Source of the DNA: an uncultured Victivallis sp.
GTDB taxonomy: Bacteria; Verrucomicrobiota; Lentisphaeria; Victivallales; Victivallaceae
Assembly (NCBI RefSeq): GCF_944391105.1
Contig: NZ_CALXSK010000013.1
Coordinates: forward strand, 1-64,000
Reading direction: 5' to 3'
Length of the DNA: 64,000 bases
Shown piece after piece: positions 58,033-64,000 of this stretch. Position 1 is the first letter of the stretch, and each line of letters begins with the position of its first letter. The notes below the pieces were generated by a model that saw only the letters and a program-made list of their open reading frames with translations, was not told where the DNA came from and did not search any database. The position numbers and the translations under genes were made by a program.

Positions 58033-59109
58033 TCAGGCGGTTTTGCGTCCCGGGCATCCTGTGCGGAGGGAGTTGAGCAGCTCGGAGATTCGCACTTCCG
58101 CGCCGCAGACGACGGAGTCGGAGGCACCGTAATAGAGCAAGATGCGGTCGCCGTCGACGATCTGACCGTTCGTGAAGATGCAGTTGCCGTAGAATCCGTG
58201 CTTTTCGTAGTCGGCTTCGGGCTCCATGAAAGGGATTTCGGAGCGGGCGATGACGCGGGCGGGGTCGTCGCGGTCGAGAAGCAGACACCCGAGCGCGTAG
58301 CGTCCGGTCCGGTCGGCGCCGTGGTAGATTTCGAGCCAGCCGGAGTCGGTTTCGACGGGAGCGGCCCCGGCGCCGATGCGCTCTTCGTCCCAGTACCCGG
58401 GGCGGGTCATGGCGATGCAGCGGTGGTTGCCCCAGCAGCGCAGATCGGGCGATTCGGCCAGATAGATGTGGTTGCCGCATGCCGGGTCGCTCGGGCGGTG
58501 GAGCAGGTAATATTTCCCGTTGATCCGGCGCGGAAAGAGTGCGGCATCCTTGTTGCTGGGGGGCAGGATGAGTTCGGTGGGGGTGAAATGCTTCCAGTCG
58601 CGCGTGCAGCGACAGCCAACTGTGATTCCGGCGGGGCCGACGGCGGTGAACGTGAGGAGATATTCGCCGTCGATCTCTTCGACGCGGGCGTCCTCGATTC
58701 CGTATGCTTCGCAGGGGAGGGCGGGGAAAAGCCGGCTGTTGTAGTCGGGGACGAATGTCCTGCCGCCGTCATCGCTCCACGCGGGGAGCAGATGGGACAT
58801 TGTGGTCAGGAGGAAGCGTCCGTTCCAGACGAAGCTGCGTGCTTCGACGCAGCTCAGTCCGGGATCATCCCGGCGGACACGGAGAACCGTGATCGTTCCG
58901 TCCTCCCGGAGAACGGGGGTTGCGAGCGAACCGGTTTCGGGGACCGGCCGTTCGGCGACGCGCAGCAGCAGCCCGATCCGGTTCCCGAACCGGAACGCAC
59001 CGGGATTCAAGACGCACGTGACTTCGAAATCGGGCCGCGACGGCCGGAGATTCTCCGGTGCAAGCAGCGGATTGTTCGCAAAACGGTGAACGTTGATTTT
59101 CATCTGCAT
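58033..59109 (-). CDS. GH130 mannoside phosphorylase-type enzyme
   Basis: A 358-residue cytoplasmic five-bladed beta-propeller of the GH130 family. RFANNPLLAPENL at the N-terminus, GIEDARVEEIDGEYLLTFT with the catalytic Asp and IGAGAAPVETDSGWLEIYHG are the family pattern. GH130 enzymes phosphorolyse beta-1,2- or beta-1,4-mannosides; one group acts on Man-beta-1,4-GlcNAc from host N-glycans. AAAGGATC precedes the ATG. Seven bases after the secreted glycosidase and last in cassette D. Linkage specificity cannot be fixed from sequence. Confidence 0.87.
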   Translation of the reverse strand: MQMKINVHRFANNPLLAPENLRPSRPDFEVTCVLNPGAFRFGNRIGLLLRVAERPVPETGSLATPVLREDGTITVLRVRRDDPGLSCVEARSFVWNGRFLLTTMSHLLPAWSDDGGRTFVPDYNSRLFPALPCEAYGIEDARVEEIDGEYLLTFTAVGPAGITVGCRCTRDWKHFTPTELILPPSNKDAALFPRRINGKYYLLHRPSDPACGNHIYLAESPDLRCWGNHRCIAMTRPGYWDEERIGAGAAPVETDSGWLEIYHGADRTGRYALGCLLLDRDDPARVIARSEIPFMEPEADYEKHGFYGNCIFTNGQIVDGDRILLYYGASDSVVCGAEVRISELLNSLRTGCPGRKTA

Positions 59110-59116
59110 GATCCTT

Positions 59117-61045
59117 TTATTGTCCGGCTTTCGTCACTTCCTCCACGGAGACGGATTCGGGGCCGTCCAGATAGAGGATTCCGGAGGATATCGTCAATTC
59201 GGTCACATCGTCTCCGGAAGGTGCGACCGTGACGGGAGAGCCCAGATAGTCACAGGCGGATTTGATTTCTCCCTGCAATCTGACTTTCGCCTTGCGCGGG
59301 GCGCCGGTTACCCAGAGTGCACAGCCGCTGCCGCCGTCCGGTTTGTTCCACTGTGCGGTCCGCACTCCGCCCTTTTCGATGCGGAACTCCGGAACGGTTG
59401 AACCAACCGGGCGCATGCGGACGAGAGTTTTGTAGGCTTCCCATGCCGGTTTGGATGAGAGGTCGGCGTGGACGATGCCGAAGAAGTGTTCCGGATCGGA
59501 GTTGTTGTTTTCCATCGCCTGGAATTCGTACCAGAACACCTTTTTGACTCCATGCTTGAAGGCCGTGAGAATCGTGCGCGGCAGCAGACGGGCCTGCAGA
59601 TCCTCGCTGTTCATTCCCAAACCGATGTAGTTGAAGGTGTTCGCGATGACGCCGCCTTTCAAATCGCTGTCGAATTTGTACCATGCGGCCAGCGGAGCAC
59701 GCAGTTCTCTGCCTTCGGCATCTTTTCCGACGCCTTCGATCAGCGGAATCATCTTGTCGTTTCCCTGCAGGTTTCTGTCGGAGAGCACGCAGTTGGAACC
59801 GGTTTTTTCCCGGTAGCGCGGAAACGCGCTCTCCTGGCCGGCGGCCACGGACCCGGTGAAACTGCGCGGAAACGGACGGGCCCGGTCAAGCCACCAGGCG
59901 TCGAAGTCGATGTGGAGCTGTTTGCGCCATGTCTGGTCGGCCCAGCTGCGCTGCCAGCTGCCGTCGGCCTCCTGTCGCCAGGCGGTGTAGAAGGGAATGC
60001 CGCGCGGGAATACGGCGATTCCGCCGTTTTTCACATAATTCCGCAGTGCGTCGAAATGGGTCTGCTTCGATGAGAAAGTGGTGTCCGGTCCGGCGATCAG
60101 CACCGGATACTGTGCCGGATCAAGCGAAGAGAGTTCGTCGCAGGTGATGGAGTGAATCCCTTTGAGATCGGGGAAGAAACCTTTGAAGTCGAGTCCCGGA
60201 GAGGTGGTCGCCAGCGGCATTTCGTTGTCGTCAAGGATGGCAAGTGTCAGGCTGGCCGTCTTGATTCCGGCTGCCTTGAATGCTCCGGTTAGAAACGTCT
60301 TCATGAATCCGCGGTTGATGGTGGGCCAGCCGATTTCGGTGATCCAGATCTCCTTGTTCACGTTGTACTTTTTCATGAGCGCATTGAGTTCCTTCAGCTG
60401 GGGTTCCAATGCGGCCTCCGGAATGTCGTACCAGTTGTACGGATGGATATTCATCACGTCGAAATAGTCCGCGCCGCCTGCTTTGAAGAAGGTTTCGAGA
60501 TAGGGAATCGGAATTTGCGAAGTCCCGCCGAGAACCACTTTCGCTTCCGGCGCTTTTCTCCGGATCAGCTCGAAGGTTGGTTTGAGCAGTTTCAGATAGT
60601 GGTCGGGGTTCGGATTTTTCCAGAACATCGCCAGATTATGTTCGTTCCAGATCTCCCAGTATTTCATCTCTTTTCCGTAGCGGTCGAGATTTTTCTCGCA
60701 GGAGGCGAGCCAGGCGTCGAGATGCTCATGAGCCGGTTCCTGCCATTTCGGTGCATAGCCGAGGATCGGCAGCAGAGTCAGGCCGTTTTTCTTCGCCTGG
60801 GCGAGTCCGGCGTCGTGGCGCTCCCAGTTCCACTGGTCCGGCTGCCGTTCCTGGTGTGCCCAGCTGAAGTCCGCCCGCACCATCGGAATGCCCGCCTCCC
60901 GGAGCATGGCGAATTCATCGGGAACATCCTGATACTCCCACATGACGTGAATGTTCACGCCGTATTCGTTTTCGAGTTTTTCTCCGCCGAACGCAGGGAG
61001 AAAGGTGAGCGCTGCGCCCGCGAGTGCCATGAAGATGAATTTCAT
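59117..61045 (-). CDS. Secreted clan-A glycosidase (cassette D)
   Basis: A 642-residue secreted enzyme with a signal peptide cleaved near Gly20. The barrel shows YWEIWNEHNLAMFW (acid/base Glu135) and KEIWITEIGWPT (nucleophile Glu237), the clan GH-A pair as in GH39/GH5-type enzymes. Residues about 280-340 (LIAGPDTTF, NYVKNGGIAVFPRG) form a GATase-like insertion, followed by a beta-domain. It follows the pseudopilin by 26 bases. It could open a host or plant glycan outside the cell, with the GH130 enzyme acting on the imported product. Exact family uncertain. Confidence 0.78.
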   Translation of the reverse strand: MKFIFMALAGAALTFLPAFGGEKLENEYGVNIHVMWEYQDVPDEFAMLREAGIPMVRADFSWAHQERQPDQWNWERHDAGLAQAKKNGLTLLPILGYAPKWQEPAHEHLDAWLASCEKNLDRYGKEMKYWEIWNEHNLAMFWKNPNPDHYLKLLKPTFELIRRKAPEAKVVLGGTSQIPIPYLETFFKAGGADYFDVMNIHPYNWYDIPEAALEPQLKELNALMKKYNVNKEIWITEIGWPTINRGFMKTFLTGAFKAAGIKTASLTLAILDDNEMPLATTSPGLDFKGFFPDLKGIHSITCDELSSLDPAQYPVLIAGPDTTFSSKQTHFDALRNYVKNGGIAVFPRGIPFYTAWRQEADGSWQRSWADQTWRKQLHIDFDAWWLDRARPFPRSFTGSVAAGQESAFPRYREKTGSNCVLSDRNLQGNDKMIPLIEGVGKDAEGRELRAPLAAWYKFDSDLKGGVIANTFNYIGLGMNSEDLQARLLPRTILTAFKHGVKKVFWYEFQAMENNNSDPEHFFGIVHADLSSKPAWEAYKTLVRMRPVGSTVPEFRIEKGGVRTAQWNKPDGGSGCALWVTGAPRKAKVRLQGEIKSACDYLGSPVTVAPSGDDVTELTISSGILYLDGPESVSVEEVTKAGQ

Positions 61046-61071
61046 ATTGTATGATTCCTTTCGTTAACGGA

Positions 61072-62154
61072 TTAATCTTTCCAGAGCGGACGGTACTGGC
61101 TGCTTCCTCCCCACGGCATCTCATCCAGCCGTCGCGAAGCGCTGTGTCCGTCTAGAAACGTGATATTGGTTCGTCCCTGATGACGGTCGGGGTCGAATTT
61201 GTTCAGAATCGCCGAGTAATCCACCGCCGCATCCCACGGGTTGCCGCTGTCCGCGGCAAGCAGTCGTTGAGAGAAGTTTCCCGCATTGATCCGGGTGATT
61301 TTCAGCGGCCGGGTGACCGCTCCGGAGGTGTCCCGCAGATTGTTGTTCATGCCGTAATGCTTGAAGCGGTCGGCCGGATCGGTCGAAGTCTGGGCCGGAC
61401 AGCGGAAAGAACTCACCGGGACGTTGTTGTCGAGATACAGATCCCCTTTGCCCGGATAAAAACCCTGATAATCCGCACTGCGTTTTCCCCCGTTTCCAAG
61501 CAGGTAGGGCTGAATATGATCCTGCCACTTCTGGTAAGGGCTCTCCGGATTCTGCGGTTGGGGAATCCAGTCTTTGTTGTCGTCATAATACGACACGAAT
61601 CCCATGCCGATCTGTTTGAGATTGTTGAGACAGCTGCTCTCCTTCGCCCGAGCCCGCGCCTGATTCAAGGCCGGCAGCAGCATCGCGGCGAGGATCGCGA
61701 TGATCGCAATTACGACAAGGAGCTCTATCAAGGTAAACGCCGCTTTGACCGTTGCATGGTAGTGGGAGGCAGGGGGCGTTTCCGCCGCCCCCCGCACCCC
61801 CTGCGTCCGGCAAGGTGCCGGTGCCGGGTACGGAGCGGTTCCGGACGTGGCCGCGGTCGGCCGGCGCGAGGGGAAAGAGCCGCAAAAACGCGAACGGCTC
61901 TTCCCGCTTTTCTGCGGAAAGACCCATTCGCGTTTTTGCTCCACTTCGCCGCTTGCCGAGCGGAGACTTTGTTGCGGGGCGATGACTGGCCGATGGGGAG
62001 TTTGATGGTTGTTCGGTACGGGGAGAGACGCGGCTGCCATAGCCGCTTTCTCTCCCCCGAACCCCTCTCTTGACTGCCGGGTGCAGACAAGGAAAGAATG
62101 GTATATTTGACAAGTTTTCACCACCAGAAATTCTATTAATGTAAATCTTTTCAT
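61072..62154 (-). CDS. Pseudopilin with split, duplicated N-terminal signal (cassette D)
   Basis: A 360-residue protein starting at ATG 62154 behind a strong CAGGAGGT. It opens with [12 protein letters not shown] but then leaves the pilin pattern for about 125 residues of low-similarity, Pro/Ser/Arg-rich sequence. A second, complete signal begins at Phe140: [20 protein letters not shown], then [11 protein letters not shown], the usual globular domain and [16 protein letters not shown] (intact H-X9-DG). The frame stays open throughout, and no start codon precedes the second copy in frame. The functional leader would be about 139 residues, versus 5-30 normally. Four bases after the regulator stop. 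Confidence 0.8.
   Translation of the reverse strand: MKRFTLIEFLVVKTCQIYHSFLVCTRQSREGFGGEKAAMAAASLPVPNNHQTPHRPVIAPQQSLRSASGEVEQKREWVFPQKSGKSRSRFCGSFPSRRPTAATSGTAPYPAPAPCRTQGVRGAAETPPASHYHATVKAAFTLIELLVVIAIIAILAAMLLPALNQARARAKESSCLNNLKQIGMGFVSYYDDNKDWIPQPQNPESPYQKWQDHIQPYLLGNGGKRSADYQGFYPGKGDLYLDNNVPVSSFRCPAQTSTDPADRFKHYGMNNNLRDTSGAVTRPLKITRINAGNFSQRLLAADSGNPWDAAVDYSAILNKFDPDRHQGRTNITFLDGHSASRRLDEMPWGGSSQYRPLWKD
61741..62118 (-). mobile_element. Structured insertion within the pseudopilin signal sequence
   Basis: About 380 bases lie between the two FTLIE-LVV motif copies, whose DNA differs at synonymous sites and so is not a fresh target duplication. It contains a perfect nested hairpin (62020-62057), a second one (61871-61905, one bulge), and a 13-base inverted repeat GCAAAAACGCGAA / TTCGCGTTTTTGC (61882-61894, 61927-61939) that involves the loop of the second hairpin. 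No transposase or intein motif is seen. Naming it a mobile or RNA-level element is inference. Confidence 0.5.
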
Positions 62155-62158
62155 GCGT

Positions 62159-63226
62159 TCAAACCTCCTGTTGTTCAGTGAAATCAAGAACGGATTCGCC
62201 CTCGACAAGTTTTAATGGCAATAGGACGGACTCGACCTCTTCTCCGGCAATCTGGCGCAGCAGCGCGGTTGCCGCGACACGCCCCATCTTCCGGCGCGGC
62301 ACTTCGATCGTGGTCAGACGGGGCGAGAACTGGGTCCCGACGTAATCTCCGTCGAATCCCGCCACGCTGATGTCTCCGGGCACCTCGAGGCCGCGTTTGC
62401 GCAGCGCCCGGCAGATCGCCACGCCCATCGTGTCGTTGGCCGCGAAGATCGCCGTCGGCGGGCAGGGGTTCTCCAGCAGTTTGGCGAGATCCTCGTCCAC
62501 CGCCTCGAACCGGAAAAAACGCTGAACAATCGCGCTGTCCACCGCGATCCCGTGCGCGAGCAGCGTGTTGCAGTAGCCGATGTAGCGTTCCAGAAACGTC
62601 GTCTGCAACGGCGTGCTCACAAAACCGATCCGCCGGTGGCCGTGCGCGATCAGATATTCGGTCATCGTCGCTGCTCCAGCTTCGTTTTCCCCGGAGACGC
62701 AGCAGACTTCGGGAGACTCGATCCGGTTGTCGACCACCACGAACGGCAACCCCGCCCGTTTGAGTTCCCCGGTCAGCTCCTCCGGAATCCGGTTGATGAG
62801 AATCGCTCCCCGGAATCTCCCCTCGGCCGTCAATTTCCGCACAAGTTCGCGCGGGGTGCCGCATTCGTCCGTGTAGAAGTAGGCGAAACTGCACCCCGCC
62901 GCGGAAAGCCGGTCGTTGATTTCAAACAGGATCTCCGCGTAGAACGCGTGAGCGTTGCAGGTCACGTTCCGCGCCAGCAGCAGCGCGATCTGATTGCCCG
63001 CGCTTCGGCCCGGTTCCGTCTCTTCCCGGACGAAAGTGCCGCGCCCCTGGTTTCGCATGAGGATTCCGTCCGCGACGAGATCGCGCAGCGCCCGGTCGAC
63101 CGTCGCAAGCGAGACGCCGTATTCGGCCATCAGCGCCCGCTGGGTCGGGAACTTCGCGCCCGGTGTGAACTCCTGCTTCGCCCGCTGCCTCAGGATTTCC
63201 CGCAGTGATTCATATTTGTTTTCCAT
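62159..63226 (-). CDS. GntR/LacI hybrid transcriptional regulator (cassette D)
   Basis: A 355-residue regulator: winged helix ([20 protein letters not shown], then [10 protein letters not shown] wing) in the first 70 residues, then a LacI-type sugar-binding domain ([52 protein letters not shown]). First gene of cassette D with a promoter and candidate operator directly upstream. Probably represses the pilin-glycosidase-phosphorylase genes until a sugar ligand binds. Confidence 0.9.
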   Translation of the reverse strand: MENKYESLREILRQRAKQEFTPGAKFPTQRALMAEYGVSLATVDRALRDLVADGILMRNQGRGTFVREETEPGRSAGNQIALLLARNVTCNAHAFYAEILFEINDRLSAAGCSFAYFYTDECGTPRELVRKLTAEGRFRGAILINRIPEELTGELKRAGLPFVVVDNRIESPEVCCVSGENEAGAATMTEYLIAHGHRRIGFVSTPLQTTFLERYIGYCNTLLAHGIAVDSAIVQRFFRFEAVDEDLAKLLENPCPPTAIFAANDTMGVAICRALRKRGLEVPGDISVAGFDGDYVGTQFSPRLTTIEVPRRKMGRVAATALLRQIAGEEVESVLLPLKLVEGESVLDFTEQQEV

Positions 63227-63244
63227 CGATTCCGGTTTCCCATG

Positions 63245-63256
63245 TGAATAGATTCA
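63245..63256. promoter_or_regulatory. Candidate operator of cassette D
   Basis: TGAAT-N2-ATTCA inverted repeat just downstream of the -10 box of the regulator's promoter. The position suits a repressor site; half-sites are short, so moderate support. Confidence 0.45.
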
Positions 63257-63266
63257 TTTGCTGTAA

Positions 63267-63295
63267 ATTATACCGGGATCTTTTGGAAAAACCAA
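63267..63295 (-). promoter_or_regulatory. Sigma-70 promoter of cassette D
   Basis: On the minus strand TTGGTT (63295-63290), 17 bases and a perfect TATAAT (63272-63267), 41 bases before the regulator start. Confidence 0.7.
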
Positions 63296-63396
63296 GTTTT
63301 TCGCCTGAAAAACCGGAGAAATCGCCGAAATAACAGCAAAAATGCCCTTTTTTTGCGATTCATCCGGAAAATTGAATCGAACCATTCGGGCGAATC

Positions 63397-64000
63397 TCAC
63401 ACCCGCCCGGTTTGCACAAGCACCTTTTCGGCAATCTCCAGAAATCTGCGCGCCTTGTTCGTCACCGTCGAGAGTCCGAAGAGCCGGAGGGTTTCGCGGT
63501 AAAGCGTGTCCCGCTCGCAGGAGCCGAAGTCGGTCAGAATCTCGTGCATGGCGTTCGCAAGTTCCTCCGGCGGAATCTCGTCGATGGCGCGTCTGGAGTT
63601 TTCATCCGCTGGAACGCGGTACTCCCGGTAGCTTTCCGCGGCAACTCCCTCCGGCCAGAAAACCCGGTTCCCCCCGTACCTGGAGTGTTCGAGCGTCTCC
63701 GGCAGGCAGGCGTTCAACACGCTCTGGATATTCTCTCCGGTGCGGTTGAACCCCCATGCCCGGACGATCCGTTTCTTGAGCACCGACTCATAAACCGGCC
63801 CTTCCTGCTGAACAACTTCGAGCATCTGCGCGCGGATTTTCCGGCGCGAGACCGGGTCGTAGAAGAACTCCGCACGCAACGGCTCGGCGTTCACCCACGG
63901 GCGATACTCTTTCCGGGGAGGCGGAGGCGCTACCGGTTCCGAAGGCGATTCGGGCGTCGCCGGTTGCGCACCCTGTTCCGGCGGCGGTTCGGACGGCTTT
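63397..64000 (-). CDS. C-terminal end of a DUF3320-type (DUF4011-helicase-like) protein, cut by window
   Basis: The visible 200 residues end a protein whose start lies beyond the window. After a Pro/Glu-rich linker and EYRPWVNAEPLRAEFFYDP, the segment EVVQQEGPVYESVLKKRIVR and AWGFNRTGENIQSVLN matches the DUF3320 domain found at the C-terminus of large DUF4011/superfamily I helicase-like proteins. Such proteins are often in defence or repair contexts. The reading frame is open to base 64000. The helicase part cannot be seen here, so the full architecture is inferred. Confidence 0.6.
   Translation of the reverse strand, partial: KPSEPPPEQGAQPATPESPSEPVAPPPPRKEYRPWVNAEPLRAEFFYDPVSRRKIRAQMLEVVQQEGPVYESVLKKRIVRAWGFNRTGENIQSVLNACLPETLEHSRYGGNRVFWPEGVAAESYREYRVPADENSRRAIDEIPPEELANAMHEILTDFGSCERDTLYRETLRLFGLSTVTNKARRFLEIAEKVLVQTGRV

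Noticed and set aside
61741..61753. Independent start for the second pilin signal copy
   Set aside because: The only nearby ATG (about 61757) is in another frame and stops after nine codons; no ribosome site precedes the second copy.
61741..62118. Intein or group II intron in the pilin gene
   Set aside because: No Cys/Ser splice junction with a His-Asn end, and no reverse transcriptase or domain V-like signature; the insert is too short for either with its usual protein.

Overview
The window (about 60% GC, both strands densely coded) looks like a chromosome segment of a Gram-negative bacterium of the PVC group, best fitting a gut-type Lentisphaerota (Victivallis-like). The reasons are four pseudopilin genes, three of them with the H-X9-DG C-terminal signature typical of Planctomycetes/Lentisphaerae, many secreted glycosidases, and a heptose-1-P adenylyltransferase (LPS), Prc protease, FtsQ and MurE/MurF. 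The lineage call is inference from gene content; no rRNA gene is present.

Layout. 1-1433: a GH127 lipoprotein cut by the window edge, divergent from an AraC regulator (1548-2348). 2369-7662 (minus): cassette A, GntR/LacI regulator, pseudopilin, secreted clan-A glycosidase. 7906-8670: sugar isomerase/epimerase-like protein. 8860-13616 (minus) and 13727-16791 (plus): housekeeping block (heptose adenylyltransferase, dCMP deaminase, WecA/MraY-like transferase, rRNA/tRNA methyltransferase, TPR membrane protein, AICAR transformylase; then tmk, DNA polymerase III delta', glmM). 16838-20165: ferredoxin-nitroreductase plus GntR, divergent from an esterase and a TauE/SafE exporter, with a palindromic operator between. 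20257-30234: zinc-ribbon protein, BamE-like lipoprotein, murF, murE, a large alpha/beta hydrolase, a membrane protein, ftsQ and prc. 30413-37847: two-domain glycogen debranching enzyme, D-aminoacylase-type amidohydrolase, AraC regulator, fructose-6-phosphate-aldolase-like protein. 37848-38896: gene-free DNA with a 9-bp minisatellite, 88-bp tandem repeats and perfect hairpins. 38897-41547: copper ATPase with two almost identical metal-binding domains plus a small Cys-rich membrane protein.

The second half holds three more carbohydrate cassettes. B (41868-48959, plus): GntR/LacI regulator, very large GH2-type enzyme, pseudopilin. C (49053-57884, minus): FCD-GntR regulator, pseudopilin, large secreted TIM-barrel protein, SSS symporter, GH36-like enzyme, N-acetylneuraminate-lyase-like aldolase. 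D (58033-63226, minus): GntR/LacI regulator, pseudopilin, secreted clan-A glycosidase, GH130 phosphorylase. The last gene (63397-64000, minus, cut) is the C-terminal end of a DUF3320-type protein.

The main observation is that all four cassettes share one plan: a consensus or near-consensus sigma-70 promoter, a GntR-fold regulator as first gene, a dedicated pseudopilin and at least one large secreted glycosidase, with tight spacing. The pseudopilin of cassette D has its conserved N-terminal signal interrupted by a roughly 400-bp, hairpin-rich in-frame insertion that leaves two copies of the FTLIE-LVV motif 136 residues apart. Cassettes C and D together suggest breakdown of sialylated, galactosylated and mannose-containing host N-glycans.
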